The position numbers and the translations under genes are program-made. A DNA stretch of 57,316 bases from an uncultured Propionibacteriaceae bacterium (GTDB lineage: Bacteria; Actinomycetota; Actinomycetes; Propionibacteriales; Propionibacteriaceae): positions 1 through 57,316 of the forward strand of contig CALBCJ010000030.1 in assembly GCA_937926975.1 (NCBI GenBank), written 5' to 3'. The notes beneath the pieces are model-generated. The model saw only the letters and a list, made by a program, of their open reading frames with translations. It had not been told where the DNA came from and searched no databases. Shown here piece after piece: positions 1-8,232 of the stretch; the stretch's first letter is position 1; each line of letters opens with the position of its first letter.

Positions 1-114
1 CGGGTGGTGGTCGCCTTCTGCGACGGGTCCTGGATCGCGCTGATGCTGGGGATCCTGCTGCGCGGTCAGGCGCGGCGCCTGGTCGCGGCGTGGGAGTCGG
101 TCCGTCCCCGCTGA
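1..114 (+). CDS. C-terminal end of an unidentified protein (partial)
   Basis: The first frame is open from base 1 and ends in TGA at 112-114, giving 37 residues with a hydrophobic stretch (IALMLGILL) followed by a basic tail ending VRPR. Codon use (third-position G/C) matches neighbouring genes, so it is probably the end of a real gene. I do not recognise it. In many actinobacteria the gene before infA is map or a small membrane protein; this tail does not look like methionine aminopeptidase. Confidence 0.5.
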   Translation, partial: RVVVAFCDGSWIALMLGILLRGQARRLVAAWESVRPR

Positions 115-120
115 CCCGAT

Positions 121-149
121 TTGGGGCTCAGGACCCGCAGGCGTACAGT
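121..149 (+). promoter_or_regulatory. Putative sigma-A promoter of the infA operon
   Basis: A TTGGGG hexamer (121-126) and a TACAGT hexamer (144-149) are separated by exactly 17 bases and lie about 80 bases before infA. The match to -35 is only moderate. It follows the stop of the upstream partial gene by a few bases. Confidence 0.45.
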
Positions 150-231
150 ACTGACTCGGTCACCCCTGTCCAGGGGGACGGCCGTGCCCAGGATGCTGGC
201 CACAGCCGAAGCACCAACCGATTGAGAGTGT

Positions 232-453
232 ATGGCGAAGAAAGACGGTGCCCTCGAGCTGGAGGGGACGGTGGTGGAGGCTCTGCCGAACGCGATGTTC
301 CGGGTGGAGCTGACCAACGGCCACCGGGTCCTTGCCACGATCAGCGGCAAGATGCGGCAGCACTACATCCGCATCCTGCCGAGTGACCGTGTCGTCGTCG
401 AGCTGTCCCCGTACGACCTCACTCGCGGCCGAATCGTCTACCGGCACCGGTAG
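232..453 (+). CDS. infA: Translation initiation factor IF-1
   Basis: IF-1 binds the A site of the 30S subunit during initiation and helps IF-2 and IF-3 select initiator tRNA. The 73-residue product is the usual family length and is a single OB-fold (S1-like) domain: it opens MAKKDGALELEGTVVEALP, has the core FRVELTNGH and IRILPSDRVVVELSPYDL, and ends with the typical RGRIVYRHR. It heads the infA-rpmJ-rpsM-rpsK-rpsD-rpoA-rplQ series, the standard actinobacterial order. Identification is secure. Confidence 0.97.
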   Translation: MAKKDGALELEGTVVEALPNAMFRVELTNGHRVLATISGKMRQHYIRILPSDRVVVELSPYDLTRGRIVYRHR

Positions 454-487
454 CCGACCGACCCACTACCTAGTAAGGAAGCTCGCC

Positions 488-601
488 ATGAAGGTTCAGC
501 CGAGCGTCAAGAGGATCTGTGACAAGTGCAAGGTGATCCGCCGGCACGGTCGCGTCATGGTGATCTGCGACAACCCTCGCCACAAGCAGCGGCAGGGCTG
601 A
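488..601 (+). CDS. rpmJ: Ribosomal protein L36 (bL36), zinc-binding form
   Basis: A 37-residue protein too short for many gene finders, starting MKVQPSVKRICDKCK and ending RHKQRQG. It is a structural component of the 50S subunit. Cys11, Cys14, Cys27 and His32 form the zinc ribbon, so this is the zinc-containing (C+) form; genomes with zinc-responsive regulation often keep a C-minus copy elsewhere. It lies 34 bases after infA in the same transcription unit. The 246 bases that follow before rpsM hold no gene and only GC-rich potential hairpins. Confidence 0.96.
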   Translation: MKVQPSVKRICDKCKVIRRHGRVMVICDNPRHKQRQG

Positions 602-847
602 GCTCGACTTGCGCCCCTGGGTGACCAGGCGCGCGCCGGAGACGTCGGGTCGCGTCAGCCGGCACACCGGCCCAGCCGGTGACCAACCGAACAGCGTGAA
701 CGCACTCAGGGCCGACAGGCACTGTGAACCCTCGGACGAAGGCCGAGGCCTCGCAAGCGGGCGGGGAACGCGTCACGTCCAGCACCTTCGCGGTCCACGA
801 CCGGGCGCTCGCGCCAGGACCGAGCAGCAGGAAGGCATACCGCACAG

Positions 848-1222
848 ATGGCACGTCTGATCGGAGTCGACCTCCCGCGCGACAAGCGCCTCGAGGTTGC
901 ACTCACCTACATCTTCGGCATCGGCAAGACCCGTGCCAAGCAGACTCTGGAGGCGACCGGGGTCTCCGGCGACATCCGGGTCCACCAGCTCAGCGACGAC
1001 CAGCTGGTGAAGCTGCGCGACCACATCGAGGCCAGCTACGAGACCGAGGGCGACCTGCGCCGCGAGATCGCGGCCGACATCCGGCGCAAGGTCGAGATCG
1101 GCAACTACCAGGGCCGCCGGCACCGCAGCGGCCTTCCCGTCCGGGGGCAGCGCACCCGGACCAACGCCCGCACCCGCAAGGGGAAGAAGAAGGCGGTCGC
1201 CGGCAAGAAGAAGGCCCGCTGA
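848..1222 (+). CDS. rpsM: Ribosomal protein S13 (uS13)
   Basis: S13 sits in the head of the 30S subunit and forms intersubunit bridges. The 124-residue sequence shows the family start MARLIGVDLPRDKRLEVALT, the helix-hairpin-helix segment IFGIGKTRAKQ, and the C-terminal GLPVRGQRTRTNARTRKG motif followed by a lysine-rich tail (KKKAVAGKKKAR). The ATG at 848 is the usual family start. It is separated from rpmJ by 246 bases, longer than other gaps in the operon. Confidence 0.97.
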   Translation: MARLIGVDLPRDKRLEVALTYIFGIGKTRAKQTLEATGVSGDIRVHQLSDDQLVKLRDHIEASYETEGDLRREIAADIRRKVEIGNYQGRRHRSGLPVRGQRTRTNARTRKGKKKAVAGKKKAR

Positions 1223-1262
1223 TCCTCGTTGATCGCGTGAACTCCAGGAGAGACAAGAACTG

Positions 1263-1673
1263 ATGGCTACCGCAGGCCGCAAGCAGAGCACCTCGAAGAC
1301 GAAGGTGCGCCGCAAGGAGAAGAAGAACATCGTCGCCGGTCAGGCGCACATCAAGAGCACGTTCAACAACACGATCATCGCGATCACCGACCCGACAGGT
1401 GCGGTGATCTCGTGGGCCTCGGCCGGCACCGTCGGCTTCAAGGGCTCGCGCAAGTCGACCCCGTACGCGGCGCAGATGGCCGCCGAGGCCGCCGGTCGCC
1501 GGGCCATGGAGCACGGGCTGAAGAAGATCGATGTTTTCGTCAAGGGGCCGGGCTCGGGCCGTGAGACCGCGATCCGCTCGCTTGGTGCGATCGGCCTCGA
1601 GGTGGGCACGATCTCCGATGTGACTCCCGTCCCGCACAACGGCTGCCGCCCCCCGAAGCGGCGCCGCGTCTGA
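1263..1673 (+). CDS. rpsK: Ribosomal protein S11 (uS11)
   Basis: S11 forms part of the 30S platform near the mRNA exit and Shine-Dalgarno duplex. The 136-residue product has a basic N-terminal arm, the core FNNTIIAITDPTGAVISWASAG, the KGPGSGRE loop and the diagnostic C-terminal DVTPVPHNGCRPPKRRRV. An AGGAGA ribosome binding site lies about 11 bases upstream of the ATG. It is 40 bases after rpsM in the same operon. Confidence 0.97.
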   Translation: MATAGRKQSTSKTKVRRKEKKNIVAGQAHIKSTFNNTIIAITDPTGAVISWASAGTVGFKGSRKSTPYAAQMAAEAAGRRAMEHGLKKIDVFVKGPGSGRETAIRSLGAIGLEVGTISDVTPVPHNGCRPPKRRRV

Positions 1674-1708
1674 CCTCGTCTTCTTCAAGCAAAGGACTAG
1701 TAGAACTC

Positions 1709-2314
1709 ATGGCCCGTTACACCGGCCCGATGACGCGCAAGTCGCGTCGTCTTGGCACCGACCTGGTCGGCAACGACAAGGCGTACGAGCGCCGCTCGTA
1801 CCCGCCCGGCATGCACGGCCGAGGCCGTACCAAGGACTCCGAGTACTCTCAGCAGCTCAAGGAGAAGCAGAAGGCGCGGTTCGCGTACGGAGTGCTGGAG
1901 AAGCAGTTCCGTACGTACTACGAGGAGGCGACCCGCAGCCCCGGCAAGACCGGCGACCTGCTGCTGCAGATCCTCGAGTCCCGTCTCGACAACGTGGTCT
2001 ACCGGGCCGGCTTCGCCGCCACCCGGCGCCAGGCCCGGCAGATGGTGGTGCACGGTCACTTCACCGTCAACGGGCAGAAGGTCAACGTGCCCTCCTACCG
2101 GGTGAGTGCGTACGACATCGTCGAGGTCCGCCCGAAGGCAGTGAACCTGCATCCGTTCGTGGTGGCCCGCGAGACCCACAGCAGCCGCACCGTCCCGGGC
2201 TGGCTGACGGTCCGCCCGAACCAGATGCGGATCCTCGTCCACCAGCTGCCCAGCCGCGACCAGATCGTGATTGACGTGCAGGAGCAGCTGATCGTCGAGC
2301 TCTACTCCAAGTGA
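1709..2314 (+). CDS. rpsD: Ribosomal protein S4 (uS4), cysteine-free form
   Basis: S4 is a primary 16S rRNA binder that nucleates 30S assembly and helps decode accuracy. The 201-residue protein starts MARYTGPMTRKSRRLGTDL and contains an S4 RNA-binding domain around residues 92-155 (LESRLDNVVYRAGFA, RRQARQMVVHGHFTVNG). The zinc-binding cysteines seen in some S4 proteins are absent, so this is the C-minus form typical of actinobacteria. It may autoregulate the operon as in other bacteria, but nothing in this sequence shows that directly. Confidence 0.97.
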   Translation: MARYTGPMTRKSRRLGTDLVGNDKAYERRSYPPGMHGRGRTKDSEYSQQLKEKQKARFAYGVLEKQFRTYYEEATRSPGKTGDLLLQILESRLDNVVYRAGFAATRRQARQMVVHGHFTVNGQKVNVPSYRVSAYDIVEVRPKAVNLHPFVVARETHSSRTVPGWLTVRPNQMRILVHQLPSRDQIVIDVQEQLIVELYSK

Positions 2315-2358
2315 CCTGACTGCCTGGCCGGTGCCCCGCGGCGTCGGCCAGGCGTCCC

Positions 2359-2379
2359 AGCACCACCACCGGTGGTGCT
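2359..2379 (+). terminator. Hairpin between rpsD and rpoA
   Basis: A perfect 9-bp stem (AGCACCACC at 2359-2367 pairing with GGTGGTGCT at 2371-2379) with an ACC loop lies in the 117-base rpsD-rpoA gap. No T-run follows. It could be an attenuator or RNA-processing site that sets the ratio of rpoA to ribosomal genes. Confidence 0.35.
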
Positions 2380-2431
2380 CCTGCCACCAGACGCCGTCAT
2401 ATAGCGGGCGGCCGAAAGGAAGAACTACCAC

Positions 2432-3457
2432 ATGCTGATTGCACAGCGCCCCACTCTGACCGAGGAGTCGGTCGCGCAGTACCGGTCCCGGTTCGCCATT
2501 GAGCCGCTGGAGCCGGGATTTGGCTACACCCTGGGCAACTCGTTGCGCCGGACCCTGCTGTCGTCGATTCCCGGCGCGGCAGTGACCAGCATCAAGATCG
2601 AGGGCACCTCCCACGAGTTCTCAACCATTGAGGGCGTGGTCGAGGACGTCACCGAGATCATCCTCAACCTCAAGAACCTGGTCCTGTCCAGCGAGGAGGA
2701 CGAGCCGGTCACCATGTACCTGCGCAAGGCGGGTGCCGGCGCTGTGACGGCGGCCGACATCGCCCCGCCGGCCGGGGTGGAGATCCACAACCCCGAGCTC
2801 CACATCGCCACCCTGAACGACAAGGGCAAGCTGGAGATGGAGCTGGTCGTGGAGCGGGGCCGGGGCTACGTCTCCGCTGCCCAGAACCACAACTACGACG
2901 CGGAGATCGGCCGGATCCCGGTCGACTCGATCTACTCGCCGGTGCTCAAGGTCACCTACAAGGTCGAGGCCACCCGAGTCGAGCAGCGGACCGACTTCGA
3001 CCGGCTGATCGTCGACGTCGAGACCAAGCCGGCCATCAGCCCGCGTGACGCCGTGGCCTCGGCCGGGCGGACCCTGGTGGAGCTGTTCGGCCTGGCCCGA
3101 GAGCTCAACTTCGACGCTGAGGGCATCGAGATCGGCCCGTCGCCGGTCGACGAGCAGCTCGCCGCCGACCTGGCGCTTCCGGTGGAGCACCTCCAGCTCA
3201 CCGTCCGCTCGTACAACTGCCTCAAGCGCGAAGGCATCCACACCGTATCGGAGCTCGTCTCCCGCAGCGAGCAGGACCTGCTCGACATCCGCAACTTCGG
3301 CTCCAAGTCGATTGACGAGGTGAAGGTGAGGCTGCACGAGATGGGCCTCTCGCTCAAGGACTCCTCGCCGGGCTTCGACCCGCTGGCCGCTCTGGACCGG
3401 TTCCCGGTCGAGGACGAGGACGACGAAGGCGACTTCGCCGAGACCGAGCAGTACTGA
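2432..3457 (+). CDS. rpoA: RNA polymerase alpha subunit
   Basis: Alpha dimerises to scaffold core RNA polymerase and contacts UP elements and activators. At 341 residues it is normal length. The N-terminal assembly domain (about 1-230) shows PLEPGFGYTLGNSLRRTLLS and ATRVEQRTDFDRLIVDVET. The C-terminal domain (about 250-320) shows LTVRSYNCLKREGI and IRNFGSKSIDEVKVRL, the helix-hairpin-helix DNA-contact region. An acidic tail closes the protein. A purine-rich AAAGGAAG ribosome binding site precedes the ATG. Between rpsD and rplQ, its usual place. Confidence 0.98.
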   Translation: MLIAQRPTLTEESVAQYRSRFAIEPLEPGFGYTLGNSLRRTLLSSIPGAAVTSIKIEGTSHEFSTIEGVVEDVTEIILNLKNLVLSSEEDEPVTMYLRKAGAGAVTAADIAPPAGVEIHNPELHIATLNDKGKLEMELVVERGRGYVSAAQNHNYDAEIGRIPVDSIYSPVLKVTYKVEATRVEQRTDFDRLIVDVETKPAISPRDAVASAGRTLVELFGLARELNFDAEGIEIGPSPVDEQLAADLALPVEHLQLTVRSYNCLKREGIHTVSELVSRSEQDLLDIRNFGSKSIDEVKVRLHEMGLSLKDSSPGFDPLAALDRFPVEDEDDEGDFAETEQY

Positions 3458-3477
3458 CCTAGCCGAAAGAACCAACG

Positions 3478-4158
3478 ATGCCGAATCCCACGAAAGGCCC
3501 CCGTCTCGGCGGCAGCCCCGCGCACGAGCGGATTATCCTCGCGAACCTGGCCAGTCAGCTGTTCGAGCATGGTCGCATCACCACCACCGAGACCAAGGCC
3601 AAGCGCGTCCGGCCGCTGGCCGAGAAGCTCATCACCAAGGCCAAGCGGGGCGACCTGCACGCCCGGCGGCTGGTGCTGCAGACCATCAGCAACCGGGACG
3701 TGGTCCACATCCTGTTCACCGAGATCGCGCCGGCGCTGCAGGAGCGCGAGGGTGGGTACACCCGGATCACCCGCGTCGGCAACCGCAAGGGTGACAATGC
3801 CCCCATGGCGGTGATCGAGATCGTCACCGAGTCGGTCGAGGAGGGCCGCAAGAACCGCGGCAAGGCGCAGGCGAGGGCCAAGAGCCCGGCGAAGGCCAAG
3901 ACCAGCCAGCCCCAGGAGAAGGTCGAGGACACCAGCGCTGAGCAGGAGAAGTTCGGCCCGGATGCGTACGTCGGCAGTGAGCCGCCGCAGGGGTACGACA
4001 TCAAGGGCAACGCCGACTCGATGAAGTACCACACCCCCGACTCGCCCTGGTACGAGCGCACGGTCGCCGAGGTCTGGTTCGCCAGCGCCGAGGCGGCCGA
4101 GAAGGCTGGCTTCGTCGCTGCTGCGGCCAAGGCCGACGAGGACGACTCGGACCAGTAG
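3478..4158 (+). CDS. rplQ: Ribosomal protein L17 (bL17) with a C-terminal sunset-type domain
   Basis: L17 is a 50S protein near the exit tunnel. Residues 1-118 are ordinary L17 (MPNPTKGPRLGGSPAHERII, ITTTETKAKRVRPLAEKLIT). A lysine/alanine-rich linker follows (about 119-155), then an extra domain at 160-212 with YDIKGNADSMKYH (173-185) and WYERTVAEVWF (191-201). I recognise this as the domain NCBI names sunset, which is appended to several actinobacterial proteins, ribosomal proteins included; its function is unknown. The 226-residue length is therefore nearly double plain L17. In many actinobacteria truA follows rplQ; here a terminator follows and truA is elsewhere. Confidence 0.95.
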   Translation: MPNPTKGPRLGGSPAHERIILANLASQLFEHGRITTTETKAKRVRPLAEKLITKAKRGDLHARRLVLQTISNRDVVHILFTEIAPALQEREGGYTRITRVGNRKGDNAPMAVIEIVTESVEEGRKNRGKAQARAKSPAKAKTSQPQEKVEDTSAEQEKFGPDAYVGSEPPQGYDIKGNADSMKYHTPDSPWYERTVAEVWFASAEAAEKAGFVAAAAKADEDDSDQ

Positions 4159-4177
4159 CTCCGCTCTGAGCTGTAGC

Positions 4178-4218
4178 CACACCGCTGCGGGCCTGGCCCG
4201 CAGCGGTGTGTGCTTTCC
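4178..4218 (+). terminator. Rho-independent terminator of the ribosomal operon
   Basis: A 15-bp perfect stem (4178-4192 with 4196-4210) with a CTG loop is followed by a T-rich TGCTTTCCTC. It lies 20 bases after the rplQ stop and ends the ribosomal transcription unit. Confidence 0.85.
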
Positions 4219-4250
4219 TCGGGTGCTTCGACCCTGCGAAGATAGGCGCC

Positions 4251-5348
4251 ATGCGGATCGCCCAGCTGGCCAACTTCGTCGGCCCTACCTCCGGCGGGAT
4301 GCGGCGGGCGGTTGACCAGCTCGGCGAGGGGTACGTCGCCCGCGGGCACGACCGGATCCTGATCATCCCCGGTCCGAAGACCCTGGTGCGCGACACCCCA
4401 GCCGGCACCGTCGCCCAGGTCCGGGCACCACGGGTGACCGGCGGCTACCGGCTGATCGTCGACCTGCCGCGGGTTCTTGGCCTGCTGCGCCGCTTCGCCC
4501 CCACCTCGATTGAGGTATCCGACAAGTGGACCCTGACGGCGGCTGCCCGCTGGGCCCGGTTCCGCGGGGTGGGCTCGGTGCTGCTCAGCCACGAGCGGCT
4601 CGACGACATGGCCTCGGACTTCACCCGGATGCCGGCCCGGGGCCCGGTGCACTGGCGCAACAGCCGCCTGGCCAAGGCCTTCGACCGGGTAGTGGTCACC
4701 ACCGCGTACTCGGGCGGGGAGTGGGCGCACACCACGGCCCGGCTGACCACGGTGCCCCTGGGGGTGGACCTGGGCACCTTCGTCCCGCCGCAGCGCCCGC
4801 CGCAGGCGGTGCGCCGGCTGCGGCTGGTCCACGTGGGCCGGATGTCGCGCGAGAAGTACCCGCAGCTGGCGATTGAGACCGCGCTCGAGCTCGACCGGCG
4901 CCGCCTCCCGGTCCACCTGACCATGGTCGGGACCGGCCCTCACCTGGGCTGGCTGCGCGAGCTCGCCGGGGACGGGCCGATCAGCTTCGTCGGCTACATG
5001 GACGGCCGCGCCGAGGTGGCCAAGGCGTACGGGGCGGCACAGATCGCGATGTCGGTCTGCCCGACCGAGACCTTCGGGCTCGCCGTACTGGAGTCACTCG
5101 CCTGCGGGACGCCGGTGGTGACTGCGGACCGGGGAGGCGCCCGGGAGCTGGTCGACTCGAGCTGCGCGGAGTGGGGCGCCCCGGAGCCGGAGTCCCTGGC
5201 CGACGCCGTCGAGCGGCTGTGGCGACGGGTTCATGACGACCAGCCGACGGTACGGGCGGCAGCCCGGGCCCGTGCCGAGCTCTACCCCTGGTCGGCCTCG
5301 GTGGACACGATGCTGGAGGTTCACGCCGAGGTCGCCGGCCGGGGCTGA
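4251..5348 (+). CDS. GT4-family glycosyltransferase
   Basis: A 365-residue GT-B fold retaining glycosyltransferase that probably transfers a nucleotide-activated sugar to a lipid or envelope acceptor. The N-terminal half opens MRIAQLANFVGPTSGG (Gly-rich acceptor-side loop); the C-terminal donor domain has LVHVGRMSREKYPQLAIE and the E-x7-E motif (Glu273, Glu281, in TETFGLAVLESLACGTPVV). The frame continues upstream to about 4206, but that part lies in the terminator, so the ATG at 4251 is preferred. The 3' end overlaps the convergent modBC gene by 28 bases. The substrate cannot be told from sequence; GDP-mannose is a guess from the mannose genes further on. Confidence 0.85.
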   Translation: MRIAQLANFVGPTSGGMRRAVDQLGEGYVARGHDRILIIPGPKTLVRDTPAGTVAQVRAPRVTGGYRLIVDLPRVLGLLRRFAPTSIEVSDKWTLTAAARWARFRGVGSVLLSHERLDDMASDFTRMPARGPVHWRNSRLAKAFDRVVVTTAYSGGEWAHTTARLTTVPLGVDLGTFVPPQRPPQAVRRLRLVHVGRMSREKYPQLAIETALELDRRRLPVHLTMVGTGPHLGWLRELAGDGPISFVGYMDGRAEVAKAYGAAQIAMSVCPTETFGLAVLESLACGTPVVTADRGGARELVDSSCAEWGAPEPESLADAVERLWRRVHDDQPTVRAAARARAELYPWSASVDTMLEVHAEVAGRG

Positions 5349-7297
5349 GGATCGGCCCGCACCACCTGGACCTGGGTGGCCTTGACCGAGCACCAGACCT
5401 GGTCGCCAGCCCCGGCGCCCAGCTCGCGCCACGCCGACAGCGTGATCCGGACCGTGACCGGGGACCCGTCGGCCAGGGCAACCGACACCGAGACCAGGCC
5501 GGCCGTCACCGACGAGCCGACCACCCGGGCCGGCAGCACGCTGCGCGGCGACCCGGGGACCGCCTCCCGGTACAGGGAGACCGCTTCGGGCGGGAAGACC
5601 ATCGTCCACTGCTGTGCCTCGGCCGGGAACCGGTCACCGCCAGAGGCCACCAGCTGCCGGTCACCCACGAGAAGGGCCGGCAGCCCGTCCGTACGCTGCA
5701 CGGCCGGACCACTCACGATGTTCAGCCCAGCCAGCTGGGCTGTGAACCGGCTGCCGGGTCGCGCCAGCAGCTGGGCCGGCTCGCCGGTCTCCACCACCCG
5801 GCCGTGCTCGAGCACCACCATCTGGTCGGCTAGCTGCAGGGCCGTCAGCGGGTCGTGGGTGACCAGCACTGTCGTCGTCGTGGAGGCTTGCAGCCGGCCC
5901 AGGAGCAGCCGGACCACCTGGGCCGTGGCGTCCACGTCGAGGGCGGCAGTCGGCTCGTCCAGGACCAGCAGATCAGGCTCGAAGACCAGCGCCCGGGCCA
6001 GCGCTACCCGTGCGGCCTGCCCGCCGGAGAGCTCACCGGCCAGCCGTCCGGCGAGGTCGGCGCAGCCCACGCTGGCCAGCTCGGCCAGAGCCTTCTGCTC
6101 GGCGACCGCTCGTCGGGCGCCGCGGGAGCGCAGCGGGTAGGCGACGTTGCCGAGCACGCTCAGGTGCTCGAAGAGCCGCGGCTGCTGGCTCACCACGGCT
6201 ACCCGGCGGTGGCGGGCGGTGACGAACTGGCCTGGGCCGTCGACCACCCGGTCGGCGATGCTGACCTGACCGGAAGCCAGCGCTAGCCCACCGGCCAGGA
6301 CCTCGGCCAGGGTGGACTTGCCGGCCCCGTTGGGACCCATCACGGCCAGTACCTGGCCGGCGGGCAGCTCCAGGTCGAGCGCCCAGCCGCGCTCGGGGAC
6401 CGTACCGCTGACCGAGACCGCAGCGCCTGGTCGGGGCTGGCGGGGGCGTTCTGGTGCGGCCTCTGGCGGGGGCACCGCCCTGGAGCGGCGGCGGGTGGGC
6501 CAGCCTCGCCACTCGGTCACAGCGACCACGGCCGCGGCCAGCAGCACCAGCAGCATGCCCAGCACCAGGGCGGTGTCGCTGTCGGACTCCCGAGCCAGGT
6601 AGACCTGCAGCGGCAGGGTCCGGGTGACTCCCTGCAGCGACCCGGCGAAGGTGAGGGTCGCCCCGAACTCACCCAGGCAGCGGGCCAGCGCCAGCGCCGT
6701 ACCGCGGGCCAGCCCCGGCAGCACCATCGGGACCGTGACCGTGACCAGGACCCGCGACGGACCGGCGCCCAGGGCCGCAGCCGTCTCCTCCAGCCCGGCT
6801 GGCCGGGCCCGCAGCGCCGCCTCCAGGGTGATCACCAGGAACGGGAGCGAGACGAAGACCTGGGCCATGACCACGGCCGCAGTGGAGAAGGCGACCTGTA
6901 GTCCCACCGTCTCAAGCCAGGGACCGAGGACCCCCCGCCGTCCGAAGACGCTCAGCAGTGCGATGCCGGCCACCACCGGGGGCAGCGACAGCGGCAGAGC
7001 CACCAGGACCCGGGCCAGGCCCACCGCCCGCCACCGGCGAGAGAGCAGGACCGCCAGCGGGACCCCGACCACCAGGTCCACCAGCACCGCCATCAGGCAG
7101 GTCCTCAGGCTCAGCCACAAGGCCGCGACCGAGGAGTCCTGTGCCAGGACCGGACCGACCCGGCTCCAGGGTGTGAGAGCGGCCATGGCCAGCAGCGGGC
7201 CCAGCAGGTACGCCGCTCCCACCAGTCCCAGCAGCACCAGCCACCGGGGAGCCGGCGAGACCTGGGGCTGGCGGCTCCCCCGAGACCTGGACCGCAC
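5321..7297 (-). CDS. Fused molybdate ABC transporter permease/ATPase (ModB-ModC)
   Basis: One 658-residue protein joins the inner-membrane permease and the ATPase of a molybdate importer. Residues 1-270 hold several transmembrane segments and the EAA-type coupling loop (ETAAALGAGPSRVL). A proline-rich linker leads to the ATPase with Walker A GPNGAGKST (near 320), signature LSGGQAARVALARAL, Walker B LLVLDEPTAALD and the switch VTHD. The last 60-70 residues look like a TOBE/molybdate-binding domain (VVGSSVTAGLVSVSVALADG). The GTG start has a GGAGG six bases upstream. It follows modA by 65 bases on the same strand. Sulfate or tungstate transport is less likely given the neighbours. Confidence 0.9.
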   Translation of the reverse strand: MRSRSRGSRQPQVSPAPRWLVLLGLVGAAYLLGPLLAMAALTPWSRVGPVLAQDSSVAALWLSLRTCLMAVLVDLVVGVPLAVLLSRRWRAVGLARVLVALPLSLPPVVAGIALLSVFGRRGVLGPWLETVGLQVAFSTAAVVMAQVFVSLPFLVITLEAALRARPAGLEETAAALGAGPSRVLVTVTVPMVLPGLARGTALALARCLGEFGATLTFAGSLQGVTRTLPLQVYLARESDSDTALVLGMLLVLLAAAVVAVTEWRGWPTRRRSRAVPPPEAAPERPRQPRPGAAVSVSGTVPERGWALDLELPAGQVLAVMGPNGAGKSTLAEVLAGGLALASGQVSIADRVVDGPGQFVTARHRRVAVVSQQPRLFEHLSVLGNVAYPLRSRGARRAVAEQKALAELASVGCADLAGRLAGELSGGQAARVALARALVFEPDLLVLDEPTAALDVDATAQVVRLLLGRLQASTTTTVLVTHDPLTALQLADQMVVLEHGRVVETGEPAQLLARPGSRFTAQLAGLNIVSGPAVQRTDGLPALLVGDRQLVASGGDRFPAEAQQWTMVFPPEAVSLYREAVPGSPRSVLPARVVGSSVTAGLVSVSVALADGSPVTVRITLSAWRELGAGAGDQVWCSVKATQVQVVRADPQPRPATSA

Positions 7298-7362
7298 CTG
7301 TCACCTCCGTCACGGCCGAGCCGATGGCTGCGGCCCCGTTCGCCTCGTCTGCCGACGCGCGG

Positions 7363-8115
7363 TCAGCCGCCGAAACCGAACGATGCCAGGGTCTTCTGCC
7401 CAGGCTCGGAGCGGACGTAGGTAATGAAGGCAGTCGCCGCCTCCTTCTGGGTGGAGGCCTTCACCACCGCGATCGGGTAGTGGTTGACGACAGCGTCGGC
7501 CCCCTGGATCGGCACCGTGGTGACCTGGCTGCCGGCGGAGGCAGCGTCGGTGCGGTAGACGATCCCGGCATCGGCCTGGCCCGAGATCACCTTGTTCTTC
7601 ACATCGGTCACCGACTGCTCTTCTGACTTCGGGGTCAGGGTGACGCCGAGCCTGCTCGCCAGGGTGGCGGTGGCGCTGCCGCAGGGGACGGCCGGGGCGC
7701 AGATCACGAGGTTCTTGCCTGCCAGCGACGAGTCCAGCCCGGTGATCTGGGCTGGGTTGCCGGCAGGTGTGATCAGGGCCAGCCGGTTCGTCGTGAACTC
7801 CTGGGGGTCGGTGACCGAGCCGGCCTGCACTGCCTTGTCCATGGTGCTGGTGCTGGCAGTCGCCAGGACATCAGCGGGGGCGCCGTTGGCCAGCTGCTCC
7901 ACCAGGGTCTGCGAGCCGGCCCAGCTGAAGGTGACCGTCACCGTCGGGTGCTGGGCCTGGAAGTCGCGGGCGATGGCGGTGAAGGACTGCTCGAGCGAGG
8001 CAGCAGCGAAGACCGTGATGGTGGTGGGCGGGGTGGGGGAGGAGGAAGGGCTGCCGCAGGCGACCGCGCCGCTGAGCAGCATGGTGGCGACGAGGCCCAC
8101 CACAGGTCTGCGCAT
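7363..8115 (-). CDS. modA: Molybdate-binding lipoprotein ModA
   Basis: Periplasmic-type substrate-binding protein that delivers molybdate to the ModB-ModC transporter. A 250-residue product from the ATG at 8115 begins MRRPVVGLVATMLLSGAVAC, a lipoprotein signal with the lipidated Cys at residue 20. The mature part shows the ModA pattern TITVFAAASLEQSFTAIA, the oxyanion-binding GSQTLVEQLANGAPADV and the C-terminal FITYVRSEPGQKTLASFGF. The frame is open further upstream, but only this start gives a signal peptide. A GAGAGG ribosome site lies 10 bases upstream. Confidence 0.92.
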   Translation of the reverse strand: MRRPVVGLVATMLLSGAVACGSPSSSPTPPTTITVFAAASLEQSFTAIARDFQAQHPTVTVTFSWAGSQTLVEQLANGAPADVLATASTSTMDKAVQAGSVTDPQEFTTNRLALITPAGNPAQITGLDSSLAGKNLVICAPAVPCGSATATLASRLGVTLTPKSEEQSVTDVKNKVISGQADAGIVYRTDAASAGSQVTTVPIQGADAVVNHYPIAVVKASTQKEAATAFITYVRSEPGQKTLASFGFGG

Positions 8116-8149
8116 GAGATTCGAACCTCTCGAGCATCTGGCTAATATG

Positions 8150-8187
8150 ATCTGGTGATCCTGCCAGATTAATCGAGGATGAGTCAA
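8150..8187 (-). promoter_or_regulatory. modA promoter with an inverted-repeat operator
   Basis: On the minus strand a TTGACT hexamer (8182-8187) and a CAGGAT hexamer (8158-8163) are 18 bases apart. The -10 sits exactly in the 8-base spacer of the inverted repeat ATCTGG-N8-CCAGAT (8150-8169). A further ATCTGG half-site begins at 8136, giving 14-base spacing between half-site starts. This is the layout of a repressor operator, plausibly molybdate-responsive, but it is not the E. coli ModE consensus. Confidence 0.5.
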
Positions 8188-8232
8188 TGATGCGGCTGTA
8201 AACGCGGGTTGATCAGTCCATTATTCCTTGTG

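Noticed and set aside
602..847. Possible small gene between rpmJ and rpsM
   Set aside because: Open frames here have Arg/Pro/Gly-biased translations, no ribosome site and run into rpsM out of frame; I see only GC-rich leader sequence.
8116..8131. tRNA T-arm-like GAGATTCGAACCTCTC before modA
   Set aside because: No acceptor stem, anticodon arm or D arm lies around it, and it is explained by the modA ribosome site and a 4-bp palindrome.
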